A stretch of 64,000 nt of DNA from Typhlomys cinereus (GCA_023101885.1 JALPQD010000392.1:323515-387514); one strand, 5' to 3'; positions 44,762-56,700 are shown, numbered from the stretch's first letter. Made by a program: numbers and translations. Notes: generated by a model not told the origin, from the letters alone.

Positions 44762-45038
44762 TATGCTGGCTTCTTCTGAATGGTGGGGAACAATGCAATG
44801 GCAGTGAATCCCATGGCGTGGCCCTCTTGCCACACTTCCTTTGCTGTAAAGTGGGTTCCTCGTTGAGAAGCAAGGCTAGGTGGAAGACCATGTTGCTGTA
44901 TGGAGATATTCTGTAAGTCTACAGATTAGCCACAAATATTATTTATATGTGAAATGTCAAGATTTGTATTATTCATTAACTATTTCATGTGTGGATATAG
45001 TGAATTTATGATATTTTGAAATCTCAAGATTTTATTGT
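44762..45038. other. No gene seen
   Basis: Short apparently unique spacer between LTRs. Confidence 0.5.
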
Positions 45039-45153
45039 TGTCATGGTTTGAAATGTGTCCCCCACAGTCTCATGTGTTTGGCAAGGTTATGGCACCTTGA
45101 GAGGTGGAGGCTTGATGGAGGAAGGCAGTCACAAGGGGTGGGCCTTGAGGTCT
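45039..45153 (+). mobile_element. Truncated LTR, family M, 5' part only
   Basis: Starts TGTCATGGTTTGAAATGTGT and follows the family to 'ggtgggccttgaggt', then departs. Confidence 0.8.
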
Positions 45154-45603
45154 CTGGCCTTAGAGATCAAGGACAATTGTGTGGCTCTGCAGTGCAAGTG
45201 ACTGAGCCAGGAGTCCTCTGAAATGTGGCCATGTTTTATGAGCCCAAGTGAGTTCCACGGAGACCTCAACAATGAGCATTGCTGTCCCAGGAGTAGAAAG
45301 CTCTCCTGATCCAGGTTATATGGGACCGGCATCCCACAGAGAACCCATGATCCTCAGGACTTCATTCAGCTTCTTGATTAACTCTTCATTCAGCATTTAA
45401 GAGTAAAATGAAGTATCATAAAATTATGAAGACTCCAGGGGTCTCAGATAATTTAAATGAAGGCAGAGACAGAGAAAGCCTCAAGACGATGATATGGAAT
45501 GTCCCACAAAGAGGAACTGGGCTGTTCTCTAGAAGAATGTTTGACTATATTTATGTAATGAACAAAAGTGGCCCAGTCATCTATACATTTAAGGAATACC
45601 AGG
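45154..45603. other. No gene seen
   Basis: Apparently unique sequence between two family M LTRs in the same orientation. Nothing in it looks like a proviral interior. Confidence 0.5.
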
Positions 45604-45952
45604 TGTCATGGTTTGAAATGTGTCCCCCATAGTCTGTGTTTGGGCAGGTCATGGCACCTTTGAGAGGTGGAGCCTTACTGGAGGAAGAGGGTCACAGGGG
45701 GTGGGTCTTGAGGTAAATTAGTCCCACCCTATCTCCAGGAGAAGTCTGCCTTTGCAGCAAGCAGTCTTGCAGCTCTCAGCCTCATGAATGGAAGTGACTT
45801 AGCCTGACTCCAGCTTCAGCCAGCCATGCTGCCTCTGCCATGAAAGACTGTATCTCCCCTTTGAAACTGTAAGTTAAATAAATCTCCCTTTCTCCCTAAG
45901 TTGCTTGACTTTGGGTGTTTTCTCACAGCAACACACAAAAGTAACTAATATA
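45604..45952 (+). mobile_element. Solo LTR, family M, complete
   Basis: 349 bp from TGTCATGGTTTGAAATGTGT to 'aaaagtaactaatata', with 'gttaaataaatctccctttc' carrying AATAAA. Best plus-strand reference copy of the family in this window. Confidence 0.85.
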
Positions 45953-46044
45953 CTGGGCAATGTACGAAACTGGTTGAAAACAAACTCTGAAGTTCTTTCA
46001 AGCCATTTATAGTTGTGTGATATGGGGATGACAATAATGATGTA

Positions 46045-46360
46045 GTAGTCCTTCCCTTATTCACAGGAAATCTATTACAAGATTCCCAGTGGGTGCCTAA
46101 AACCACAGAGCACTACTAACCTCTCTATGGACACTTATTCTTCCTCTATGAAAATGTTCGTGTTCTCACTTGAAGAAAGTACTTAGAGCTTCCACATCAT
46201 ATGTGAATTACCAACATCACTACCCTTGTGCTTTGGGACTTTTTAAAAAGTAATGTAAGTGTTGCTTAAGCACAAGCAGTTGGATAATTGATCTAAAAAC
46301 CAAGAAGCACTAAGTGACTGATTGGTGAGCAGAAGAGGATTTGGACCCACTGGGAAAATG
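46045..46360 (+). mobile_element. Tigger-type DNA transposon relic
   Basis: 'agtagtccttcccttattca', 'cccagtgggtgcctaaaacc' and 'tgcttaagcacaagcag' followed by 'aagcactaagtgactgattg' match in order an old non-autonomous Tc1/mariner Tigger repeat (MER44-like). No transposase remains. Confidence 0.6.
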
Positions 46361-46885
46361 CGTGATTCCTAGCCCAGGAGGATGGTCTGTCTCATCACGC
46401 TGTTCAGAGGGGCTTGCGATTTCAAACAGAAATTGTTTCTTTCTAGAATTTTCCATTGACTACATTCAGATCACAACTCACTTTCAATTAGCTGAAGCTA
46501 TTGATAAATCAGCACTACTGTGTGCACCTTACAGGATGGTCATGAGAATAAGAATAAGATAAAATGCTTGAAGTAGTGCCTGACCTGTGGGAAGAGTGTA
46601 GTAAGTACAGAACAAAATCCCCAAAACTGTGAGGGAAATTGCCCCTTTTCTTCATAAGCTAGTTATCTCCAGTATTCTATCATAGTGATGGAAAACTGAC
46701 TAACATATTAAAATAACTATTACATAGTATAATTATACTAGAGTATTTTTCATACTAGGTCTTGTAATCTCTTGATCTTTTGTTCTGTATTTACTCTTGT
46801 TCTCATAAATACTTAAAATCCAGCTGCCAATATCCCTTATGATCATAAGTGCAAAAATTCTGACAACAAATGGAATATAGTGATG
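46361..46885. other. No gene seen
   Basis: A/T-rich, apparently unique. Confidence 0.5.
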
Positions 46886-47049
46886 TAGAAAAGGAAGGAA
46901 AGAAATACATCACAAACAAATGGGGTTTGTCCTGGAAATGCAAGGCCAGAAAAACAACTGAAAAATCAGTCAACATAATTAACTTAGTAATAGACTGATA
47001 ATAGATCATTTCAGGAGGTTCAGGAGAATCATTAAGAAATACAACTCTC

Positions 47050-47362
47050 GGGGCTGGAGAGATGGCTCAGGGGTTAAGCCTCTGCCTTGTAGGCGGAAGG
47101 TCCTGAGTTCGGATCCTAGACCCCACGTATAGACACCAGGCGGAAGCGGGGGCGGCCTGCGTTTCCGGTCCTGGTAGGGCGGAGCCTGTGAATCCCGGGC
47201 AAAGTAAACAAGGAGGAGGTGGAGGTGTCCATGCTGGTTCCCGAATTCATCCGTGGTTCTACACACACATACGTACATAGCCACACATACATACACACGC
47301 GCGCACACATGCATACACGCACAATTGAATAAATAAAAAAATTTAAAAAAATATTTTAAAAA
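47050..47362 (+). repeat. tRNA-headed SINE type A with target duplication
   Basis: Intact-looking copy with 'tggctcaggggttaagcctc', 'cctgagttcggatcc' and the A/T end. The 16-bp 'aagaaatacaactctc' flanks it at 47034-47049 and 47363-47378. It interrupts the old L1. Confidence 0.93.
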
Positions 47363-47429
47363 AAGAAATACAACTCTCAGTAAACTAGGAATAGAAGAGA
47401 ATTTCTTTTACTTCCTAAAGAACATCTAC

Positions 47430-47620
47430 AAAAGAAAGAAAGAGAAAGAGAGTGGAAGAGAAGAAGGAAGGAAAGAAGGAAGGAAGGCAGGGAGGGAGGG
47501 AGGGAGGGAAAGAGGGAAGGACAGAGGGAAGGAAGGAAGGAGGGATGGAGGGAGGGAAGGAGAGAGGGAGGGAAGGAGGGAGGGAGAGAGAAAAAGAGAG
47601 AAAGAGAGAGAGAGAGAGTC
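47430..47620. repeat. Purine microsatellite (GAAA/GGAA/GGGA)
   Basis: About 190 bp, all A and G except for a few C or T. Confidence 0.95.
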
Positions 47621-48853
47621 ACAGGCTCACATAGCATTTGGTGGCAAAAGATGGAATTCTTCCCAAGATTGGGAGCCAGGAAAGGCTATCAAGGTTCTGC
47701 ACTTATGTCCCTTTTCTTCATGCTGAAGTTTTCCTTGGTATAGTAAACAAAGAAAATGAATACACAGCACACAGAAGAAATAACACTCTCTATGTGCAGA
47801 CAATAAGATTACTCATATGGGAAATCTCAGGAAATGTACAAAAATGCTACTAAAAATAAGAACTAAATTTAGAAAGATGAGGGAACATAAAGTCAGTCCT
47901 TACTTCTGAGTGTTGACAATGAGCAATTAGAAATTGAAAGGAAACACTCTAGACTAGCACTGAAAATGATGATATACTTGAGTGTAGAATTTACCAAAAC
48001 CATGCTTAAAACTAAAATATACTAGAAGAAAAGGAAACTTCAGAAAATGGGAGAAAGGCTGTCTTCAGGGTTAGGATGTGCACTGTTGTTAACAAGGCAA
48101 CTGTCCCCAACCCAATTCAACAGTCACAAAGTTCTAGCACAGTTTTTTGAATATCAGCAGGATGATCTTCAAAGTCTCTATAGAAAGGCAAAAGACCAAA
48201 ATAAGAGAATGCATACTACCTGATGTTAAGACTTATTAATAAAGTCACACCAACCAAGACATTTTGATATTGGCAAAAGGGTAAATTATGTAATGAATTA
48301 AGTGTGGAATCCAGAAACAGACTTACACAAATGTGGCCAGTTGATTCCTGCCAAAGGTTGAAAAGTAATTTCACAAAGGGGAGTCCTTACAGAAATGGGG
48401 TGTCCATCTGCAGATTAAAATGAATTGCAACCTATATACTCACATTTTATATAAAAATTAACTTGAAATAGGTCAAAAGTAAAACAACAAAACTTTTAGA
48501 ACTAAGGCCTAAGCTAATAAAAGGGAAAATTGATAAAATTAATTTTATCAAAAACAGAACTTTTTACTTTTAAAAGACATTGCTGAAAGAATAAAATGGT
48601 AAGCCAAACACTGGAAAAAATGCTTATAAATCATATATCTAATAATGGGCTCATGCTCAGAAAAGATAAGAAACTCTCAAGAATCAACAGTAAGAAGACA
48701 GCTTAATAAAAGATGATGACTGAAGATGATCTAACTATACAGTTAACAAATATGCACATGAGAAGATGTCTAACATCATTAATTATCAGAAAGATGCAAA
48801 CTAAAACCAAAAGGAGCTGCAAATACATGCTGCTATTAATCATGGGTGAACAA

Positions 48854-49188
48854 TGTGTTAAATGTATAGTCCCCAGGGTGATAAGGTTGGGGGCTGTGGA
48901 ACTGTTAAGGGGTGGAGCCTAGTGAGACAACCCTTGGGTCATTGGTGGCAAGTCCCCAAAGGGGATTGTGGGACCCTGGCTCCTCCAGTATTCAATAGAG
49001 CCTTCTATTGGTCATGAGGCGAGTGGCTTTGATCTGCACAAGCTCCCACCAGAACATCATGGCCATCTAGTCATGGAACCAGTGACTCACAGACTAGAAT
49101 CTCCAAAACTGAAACTCAAAAATTGCAATTTTCTCTTCATGACTTGATTATCTCAGATATTTTGTCATGATAATGAAAAACTAGTTAA
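48854..49188 (+). mobile_element. Old MaLR-like LTR inserted in the L1 relic
   Basis: Starts TGTGTTAAATGTATAGTCCCC, has 'gttaaggggtggagcctagt' and ends near 'tgaaaaactagttaattt', an MST/MLT-like layout. L1-derived sequence resumes on the far side. Confidence 0.55.
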
Positions 49189-49783
49189 TTTATATTATAA
49201 GACAGCTGATGTTCTTTTAAAAAAATACTTAAGCAACCCAAAATGCTGATAAGAATGAAAAACTGTAACATTCATCTGCCACTGGTAAGAAGGTAAAACA
49301 GTAGAAACACTTTGGAAAACATTTTGGCATGCCTTTACTGTATGACACAATTCATTCTTAGCCACTTTCCCAAGAAAAAATGAAAGATATCCACACCAAA
49401 ACCCACATGTAATGTTTATCATGATATTACTCATAATTGCCAGACCTTGGAAACAACTTAAGCATCTTTCAGTTGGTGAACAGGTAAACAAAGAAATATG
49501 TATGTCAGATTACAACACAGCAATTAAAAAGGATGATTTATTGACACACAACAACATAGATGGAGCTCAAATGTATTGTGCTAAGTGAGAGATGTAAGCA
49601 GATCAAATGCTTGATACCAACTACATTACATTCTCAAAGGCAAAACGACAGATATAATCAGCAGATGAGAAGTTGCCAGGGCTGGGGGCTCGAAATTTAA
49701 GGAATAGGGTGAGGGGGTTTAGTCACAGTGGGGTGGCAGGCAAGGACTTCAGAAAGTACCAGAAGTCTTTGGTAGCCTAAATG

Positions 49784-49803
49784 CAATAATATATATATAT
49801 ATA
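49784..49803. repeat. Short (AT)n run
   Basis: About eight AT units. Confidence 0.85.
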
Positions 49804-49921
49804 CTTGTCAAAATGTATATATAGAACTATACATGCTACATACAACATATACATGACCACATACCACTGAGCTTCATCTGAGCTGCTTTTCATGGCATGT
49901 GCCAAAGCACGTGCTGGAACG

Positions 49922-50062
49922 TTAATAAAGCACCGGTGGGCACACCATTGAGGTAAGTGTGCCCCCAATTGAGTATTACCCCTCAACACTTTCTCAAGGA
50001 GGCACGGAACCTCTTACAATCTTTCCCCTTCTGTGATACAAGTTGACAGGTCAAATCCTGTG
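49922..50062 (+). repeat. About 140-bp repeat, copy 1 of 2
   Basis: 'cacaccattgaggtaagtgt', 'gagtattacccctcaacact' and 'acaatctttccccttctg' recur in diverged form at 50972-51111. It may belong to a longer old repeat that continues to about 50150. Confidence 0.65.
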
Positions 50063-50424
50063 CAGGTTTTTGCAGAAGTATATTGCCGTAGTGAGTTCAT
50101 CGAGGAAACAGCTCTGTCATGTCAGAAGATGCTGCCTGGCCACACCTGTCTTCTGTAGTAGTTTATTCTCCATTGTTCAGTCCTGTATCTCCTATCCAGT
50201 TCACTACACACTTCTCCCCTTAGGCATCACTCTTGCATATGCCCCCCATGGTCTGCATGCCTCTCTCTCTGTTCATACTGTCCCTCTTTCAGGAGACCTC
50301 CCTCCCCCACTCCCCTAGTCAATCGCTGAAAGCCCCAGTGCAAATCCAAATCCTGATTCGAATGTCACCTCTTCATGAAGCTTTCTCTAAACCCCAGAGT
50401 TTCACTGAGGACTGCTCTCTCATG
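50063..50424. other. No gene seen
   Basis: 'agtgagttcatcgaggaaac' and 'ctctgtcatgtcagaagatg' look repeat-like, but I cannot assign a family. Confidence 0.3.
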
Positions 50425-50600
50425 AGATTGAGATCCAGGAAATCTCCATTCAAGTCTAATTTCAGATCTGGGGAAGGTTCGCTTGTTAATTTTTGGGCTC
50501 CTATTTCTTGATCTGGGAAACGAAAACAGCAAGTATCTTATCTCTGAGCATCACTGGGATAATTGAGCTAAAACATGAAGAATGCTCAGAAGAACAGCAG
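50425..50600 (+). repeat. MIR relic
   Basis: 'ccattcaagtctaatttcag', 'cctatttcttgatctgggaa' and 'cactgggataattgagc' follow the MIR order. Confidence 0.65.
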
Positions 50601-50694
50601 ACACCATAGCAGCATACAAACATAATGATGGAATATTCTAGAGACTGATCTGATGGAATTTGAAGATGGTTGAATAGCAACTACTAAAAATATG

Positions 50695-51195
50695 GGCAAA
50701 TAGGAGCTGGGGCCAGAGGTTAAAGCATTTGTTCTGTAAATGTGAGGGCTGGATTTCACATCTCCAGCATCCAGTTCAAAAAGCTGGAGGGAGGGGCATA
50801 GCTACCCATCTGTAAGTCCAGAACTCAGAAGGTAGAGCCAGGGAATCCTGGGACAAGCTAGCTAGTTAGAATAGTCACATCAGTGAACCCTGGGTTCGGC
50901 TGAGGAACCTTGCCTCAATAAATATATATGGTGAAGGCTGGTCTTTTGGACCCCTGACATCAACCTGAACATGAATAATGCACCAGTGGGTACACTATTG
51001 AGGAAAGTATCCCCATTCAGTATTAACCCTTAATAATCTTTCAGGGAGGTATATAACTTCTTAAAATCTTTCCCCTTTCATGGTAAAATGTTGAAGGCTA
51101 AATCCTGATGAACCAATACACACACACACTCACACACACACACTCACACTCACATGCACTCATGCATGCACACAGACACAAACATATATTTACCA
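50695..51195 (+). repeat. B3-type SINE interrupted by a 140-bp repeat
   Basis: The head and body run from 'aataggagctggggccagag' to 'ggctggtcttttggacccct', then pause for the 140-bp unit (50972-51111). A CA/TCA-rich tail resumes at 51116-51180. Confidence 0.6.
50972..51111 (+). repeat. About 140-bp repeat, copy 2 of 2
   Basis: Related to 49922-50062 along its length ('caccagtgggtacactattg', 'aaaatctttcccctttcat', 'ggctaaatcctgatg'). Confidence 0.65.
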
Positions 51196-51620
51196 TAAAA
51201 AATAAAAACAAACATAGAAGTATGGGAAGAGGCAGCTATACAAAATGAAAGCCAGGCTGAAAGCAGTCACTCGTGAGGTACCATTTTCAGGATGGTAGCC
51301 TCACAGTGGGGTAGTGTGCTAGGGGAAGGCCCAGTGCACAGGCTTCACTATGTAGGGAATGGAGACAAGCTGACACTGACAAGAGTCTGGACCCTACAGT
51401 CACAGAGACCTGCTGACTTTCTCTGAGGTTGAATTTCTTTCACATCCCCTCCTTCTCTCACTTCCAGCCCCCTCATTTCAGACACCAGTTAGCTGCTCTA
51501 TGAAAGCCATCCATCCACCCCTCAGAGAAGTCTTCATCCCTCCAAGCCTCGGGTCTCACAGGGGAAGATGGCGATGATAACAGTCACTACTCCACACTCT
51601 AAGGCGAAATGAAGGTAACA
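51196..51620. other. No gene seen
   Basis: Apparently unique. Confidence 0.5.
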
Positions 51621-51626
51621 CTGGGG

Positions 51627-52026
51627 CCTCAGTTATTCTTTCTGCTGCTGTGAGACAAAACTCAGACTCAAGCAACTTAAGGGGAAAGAGGGAGATTATT
51701 TGGCTGATGGTTTCTGAGACCGGGGGGGGGGGGGGGATACGTCCATTGTGGCAGGAGAGGCATGACAGGTCAGCAGGAGCTGGAAAAGACTTAGGCCACT
51801 GCAGACATTCTCGTGGAGGTCCAGAGAAGAAGCCACAAAATGCTACAGTGGACTACTAGAGGAAGCAGGGCAGGGCTAAGCATCCTCAAGGCCTGCCTCC
51901 CTGTGATGTGCCTCCTCCAACAAGGCTCCACCTCCTAAAGGTGCCACGACCTTCCCAAACATTAACAGCTAAGCTCGCAAACACACGATGAGTCTATGGG
52001 TCATAACTCACATTCAAACTAAGACA
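51627..52026 (-). mobile_element. Solo LTR, family M, diverged
   Basis: Inverted copy. 'ttctgctgctgtgagacaaa', 'ctcctccaacaaggctccac' and 'cattcaaactaagacaa' correspond to the family. A G14 run at 51723-51736 lies inside. It has extra sequence near the right end, as does the copy at 60025. Confidence 0.75.
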
Positions 52027-52029
52027 ACT

Positions 52030-52320
52030 GGTGTTGCGCCCACCCCAGCGACTGCCACACTGTAGATGCCCTGTGAATGGCAGTCATTTTACTTGGTTCC
52101 TCACGGTTAGTGCTCAGCATAGAACTTGACACACAGCAAGCACCACACACAGACGGACTGCTACTCTTGCTACTCAGGATCACACTGTGGGTAAAAAAGA
52201 ACAGTATGGCCGGCATCTGAATGGAGACCACTCTCATTCAAATCCCATTTCGCTACTTCACCACCAATTAGCTACTTGGCAAATTCCCTCACCTCTATGA
52301 TTTCTGTAAGACTCATGCAG
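52030..52320 (+). repeat. MIR relic
   Basis: 'ctcattcaaatcccatttcg' and 'attagctacttggcaaattc' (52235-52285) are the clearest MIR parts. 52030-52150 has reverse MIR-like text ('cttgacacacagcaagcacc'), so two relics may abut. Confidence 0.6.
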
Positions 52321-53690
52321 GACTTCTGACCCACACGACTCTAATTGTATTTGTGTCTTGTAAAGCTACTAAACCATAGTGATTTAGTATGATAGCCACA
52401 GACCATTGACACAGAGGATACCACATACAACGTGTCAAACCCTGAACTGGCGGTTTCATGATATTTTGCAATATTGTTTTATAATATTGTAATTGTGATG
52501 TAATTTTATAATTGTTTTGAAATAATGGCAAATTAGTGGCTGTCACGTCCATGATCAGTTCTGTCACTTCTACCCCCATATTTCAGTGCCCAAAGCCAAC
52601 ATGGGCACCACCACCAAAGACACAAAATCAAAGGTAAGCAAGCACTCTCTGACCAAGTCCACAGAGAGCACTGAATACAGGAACTAAGGAATCGTGTTGC
52701 AGAATGGTTAACTGTTCGGGCTCTGCTTTCTGAACTCCTGCCTTCTTCCTCTGGAGCCCTGTTCTGGAAGGTGTATTGGCTGAGTCAGAATCCAAGCTTG
52801 CTTGCTTTATTCAAATTGTGGAGCAAAAGAAAACATTTGTAGTTTCTTGGCCTAAACCTCGTGCCTCCCACGAGGGTTTGGTGCTAGGTGGGAGAGCTAA
52901 GGCAAAGAGAACTCAGAGCTAAAACCAAAGCTCAGTGGAACCTTAAACTTGTTTCAACAAGTGGGTGGAGGGTGAGGGAAAGTGAAGAACTGGGCACAGT
53001 GTGTCAGGAGACAGGGACTCTGGGCTGAAGCCAATGCTGTTGGCTGGTGCGGACGGTGAGTGTTCAGAGGGACAGCAGATCAGGGCAGGTGGAGAGTGGA
53101 TGTCTTGCACTCCTTTGTGGGCAGACTCTGTGGAAGAATGCTCCTAGGTACCCACATTCTTTCATATGTGTATACAGAGACCCTGCCACACCCTTGATCT
53201 CCACTCACATCTCTGCCTGTCCAGGTGCTAGAGACAGACACACAGGGCAGTATCTTCCTGAAAGAGCTCTCCATAGAGCCCAATACCAAGTTGGTGATCT
53301 TGACCCCCCAGAGCCCAGCCTAGAAGCACCACATGGTCAGGTTGAAGATGATTGACAACTGGGGGTGGATCAGAAGAGTTCCGAAGGACCCTCGAAGGAT
53401 TGGGAGAATTGGATAAATGGTGGTACTGCCCTCACAAATACAGAAATGCACACAAGAAAATAAGCCAAGGCGACACCAGGAGCTTTTTCCCTTTCCACCC
53501 TTAGGCTCCACTCATAGCTGTTCATTATTCATACCTTGTCCATGATAATTTTAGACACCACATTACACACAACTGACCCAAATGATAATCCTCATGCCAA
53601 GTGCTGGCCGGCCGTGGAACGGGACACAGGGGAGCAAACAAGCCAAGCTGCTCATTGCTCATAGCTCATGGGTGCCTGAGGCTGGGTGAG
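52321..53690. other. Mostly unique; one exon-like segment
   Basis: A 32-codon frame at 53225-53320 is preceded by a polypyrimidine/CAG acceptor-like sequence and ends in TAG. A donor-like 'acg|gtgagt' lies at 53055/53056. Frames across the pair do not agree from the nearest ATG (53034), so this is not called as a gene. Confidence 0.3.
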
Positions 53691-53694
53691 GAAG

Positions 53695-53825
53695 AAGAGA
53701 GCCCAGGCTTTGGAGCTGGAACCATAGACAGGAATCCTCTACCTGCCTCATACCAAGCTTTCGGTAACTTTCTCTTGCTTCCTAAGCTTTAGTTCCTTTG
53801 AATGTGAAATGAGGAAAATACACAT
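53695..53825 (+). repeat. MIR relic
   Basis: 'gctttggagctggaaccata', 'ggtaactttctcttgcttcc' and 'gaatgtgaaatgaggaaaat' follow the MIR order. Confidence 0.65.
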
Positions 53826-54340
53826 TCGTTTCCAGACCAGAGGTGGGGGAGGTGTATCAAAGCCACAGTCTGTCTCATCCTACATCCTTCTCCATCAAAA
53901 AAAAAAAAAAATTCTAAACTCAACCCTTTGTCATCTCTTTTTAAAAGGTCTTGAAGGTCTTGGAGTTCCTGCAAAGTGTTACACAAGTCGGAGCAATCTC
54001 TGCATGAAGAATCTAAGAAGTAGGCACGGGTAAATGTTTTCCTTGGAGAAAGAACTAGTAGGAAGACAACCAAAGCAAAAGCCCCAAAAGATGGGAAGAA
54101 GATGAAAGAGCTGAAAGGCACGAGGCTGGTTTTTTTTCCCAGAGGTTCTGGAAGAAGCTGGGAACAAGTATGAAAGAAGAGAAAGGGTGTGGGGATAGCT
54201 GAGAAGCTTGGGAGAGATTGGAAATGGGGACCATGATGAGAGAATTTCGAGAATATTACTGAGATTCATTAACTGGATTTCCTTTAATGCTCTTCAAAAT
54301 ATGCCAGCAAAGATTGAAATAGCTTTTAAGAGACATGTGA
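53826..54340. other. No gene seen
   Basis: Apparently unique, with an A14 run at about 53898-53911. Confidence 0.5.
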
Positions 54341-54540
54341 GCCTGGGAATGTAGCTCAGATGATGCCTAAAATGCATGAAGCCTTGAGTTCAATCCCAAA
54401 CACTGAAAACCAAGGGGTGGTAGACATTTGTAATCCCAGCATTGTGGAGGTAGAAGCAAAGGATTGGAAGTTCAAGGTCATGCTTGGCTATATTGAGAGT
54501 CTTAGGTCAACTTCGGACTACATGGAACTCTGTCTCAAAG
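54341..54540 (+). repeat. B4-type SINE (ID-B1 fusion)
   Basis: The left part is ID-like ('gggaatgtagctcagatga', 'ccttgagttcaatccc'). The right part is B1-like ('tttgtaatcccagcattgtg', 'tggaactctgtctcaaag'). B4 is a rodent-specific composite SINE. Confidence 0.85.
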
Positions 54541-54745
54541 AGGAAATGAAGAAAGGGAGGATGAAAGAAAGAGGGGTAGAGAGAAGGAATAAGGGAGAGG
54601 TGGATGGAGGGAAGGAAGTATAAAAGAAGAAGAAGAGGGTAGAAATGAAGGAGGTAGCCAGAAAGAAAGTGAAGGGAGAAAGGAGAAGAGAAAGAGAGAG
54701 AGAGAGAGAGAGATGGAGACAGAGACAGAGACAGAGAAAAATGAT
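54541..54745. repeat. Purine-rich simple repeat tract
   Basis: GAAA/GGAG/GAGA units expanded from the SINE tail, ending in GAGACA units. Confidence 0.9.
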
Positions 54746-54884
54746 GGTTGCTAAACTGTATTTCATTGACTGTGTAACAAGCAATAGGATCCCAGCATAT
54801 CTCTGAGTAACATAATATTATATCAAGTTTCCAAACTGTTAAGACACATTCCCTGAATCACATTCCCTGGCTTGCAATGATCAC

Positions 54885-55075
54885 TAGCTGGGGAATTCAG
54901 GCAAGATGTTTCATTACTGTGCTTAATTTCTTCATTTAGTAATGGAATCATAGGACCACCTACCAGTTAGAATTAGAATGCAAAGTATATGAACTTATAC
55001 TCACAAAACACTTAGCACAAGTTCTGATGTACAGTAAGTAATTAATAAATGTGAGTTTTTATCACTGTATATGGT
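54885..55075 (+). repeat. MIR relic
   Basis: 'gcttaatttcttcatttagt', 'cacaaaacacttagcacaag' and 'tacagtaagtaattaataaa' match the MIR order well. Confidence 0.75.
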
Positions 55076-55199
55076 TGTAATTACCCTACTACCATCTGTA
55101 TAAACACAGGGTTCTATGTGTTTCTTGAGTTTCTTGCTTGCTGGTCAGGTCACAAATGCATTCCCTTTGCCAATATTGACCATCCTTCTAGGGCTTTCT

Positions 55200-55420
55200 C
55201 TTCATTTGTGTGTGTTCATGTGCATGCTTGTGCAAGGATGTACAATGTATGCACGTGGAGACCAGAGGTTGAGTGGCATCTTGCTCGCATATTCTCCATC
55301 TCATCCTTTTTGAGACAGCATCTTTTATTGTGTCTGCGGGTCACTGATTCATCTAGACTCAGGGATCCTTCTGTCTGTCTCCCTGGTACCTGGTACCCCA
55401 GCCTTCCCTCCTTTGCTTTC
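55200..55420 (-). repeat. B3-type SINE fragment
   Basis: Reverse. 'gcacgtggagaccagaggtt', 'ttttgagacagcatctttta' and 'cttctgtctgtctccctggt' are characteristic. The tRNA-like head is missing. Confidence 0.7.
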
Positions 55421-56620
55421 TAACCACATCACTGTGATCTGATCCTTTCAGTCAGGTATTCTTCATTTAGCTTCTCCAAGGAGACTAAAGTTCCTTAAAA
55501 AATATCAGGGTGCAGGGGCTCCTTTTCTCCAGCCTCAAGCGCCTCTGCTGAGCAAACACTGGCCTTGGCATACCCGTAGGTTACATGAAACAAATAGAGC
55601 TTGACTATCACTCACAGACATTGAGCTTTGTCTCACTGAGTCCTGAAGATCCTCACTCACTGTTGTCAAACCCAAGAAATGATCAATTACTATCAGCCAG
55701 AAACTTCTGAAATGCCACAACAAGGAGTCTGGCAGTGTGTTTAGTAGCTGTGGCCAGATTGTATTAAGGGTGTCCTTAGCTTGGGAGACATAGGGCAGGT
55801 TCTCCTGTATACCTTCACAGGTATATTAGGAGCCTAGAGTTAGAAGCTAGAAAATGTACCCTTCACATCTACCATCTCCTCGTCAGAATGATAGACAGAT
55901 CATTTTTCATCTTCGAATGCTTGTTTTCTTGGTTGGAAAACCTGACTAATAGAAACATTTGCCACATAGTTTGATTGGCCGTGTCAACAAGGTATGGGAG
56001 AAGTGTTCAATGTGCCACTTCAGTTCTGATCCTTTGACCACAGAATAGAAAAGATGCCTTAACCCAGAGATCCCAGGCCTCAACCCTGCAGCTGGAGTTC
56101 AGTCTCATTACCATTCACTCAGAGAGATTCTCAGACCAGAGGAATCCAAAGGATGGAAGATGTAGTAGGAAAGGAACCGTTGGTAGGAAAAAAAAAAAAT
56201 ACTCTAATCTTTTGCTAATATCAAAGGCCTCGGTTCCACAACGCACAATTAGCGCAGCAGGGTGACCCTGGGACCAGCTGTAGAACCCCAGAACAAAAGC
56301 CCTGGACAATGGGGCTTTCAGAGCTGCAGCACAGCAGGGCTGCCTCAGGCCTGGGGTTGCTAAACAAAGGATCGGGGTCCTGCTTAGGACACCCAGATCT
56401 ATGTTCAGATGCCAGCTCATCAATACTATGTGAGAAGAAAGGAGGCTGCTGCTTGGGGCCTTTGTTGTTCATTAATTAGCCTTTTGTCCCAACCATGTGG
56501 GCAAAGCAATGTCTTCTGTAATCCTTTCAGAGTCCAGATCTCCCATATGTACTCACATTAGTGAAAGCAAAATAAAATCTGTGGTTATGGCTTACTGCCT
56601 TGGTCATATGATTAAGCCTT
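55421..56620. other. Apparently unique, no gene seen
   Basis: About 1.2 kb. Minus-strand frames at 56115-56472 have no recognised domain. Confidence 0.5.
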
Positions 56621-56637
56621 TGAAAGGCTCATTTTTT

Positions 56638-56652
56638 AATATTTATTTATTT

Positions 56653-56700
<48 letters not shown>

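Larger units (their letters stand above)
46888..49740 (+). pseudogene. Ancient LINE-1 ORF2 relic, dissected by insertions
   Basis: Segments follow ORF2 in order. 'aatggggtttgtcctggaaatgc' region (46918-46940) corresponds to the GFIPGTQGW area before the RT core. 'gcagacaataagattactca' (47797-47816) is a broken FADD region. 48240-48840 covers the post-RT part, and 49200-49660 the C-terminal end. Stops and frameshifts are frequent. It is interrupted by a SINE, a purine tract and an LTR. No function is expected. Confidence 0.75.
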
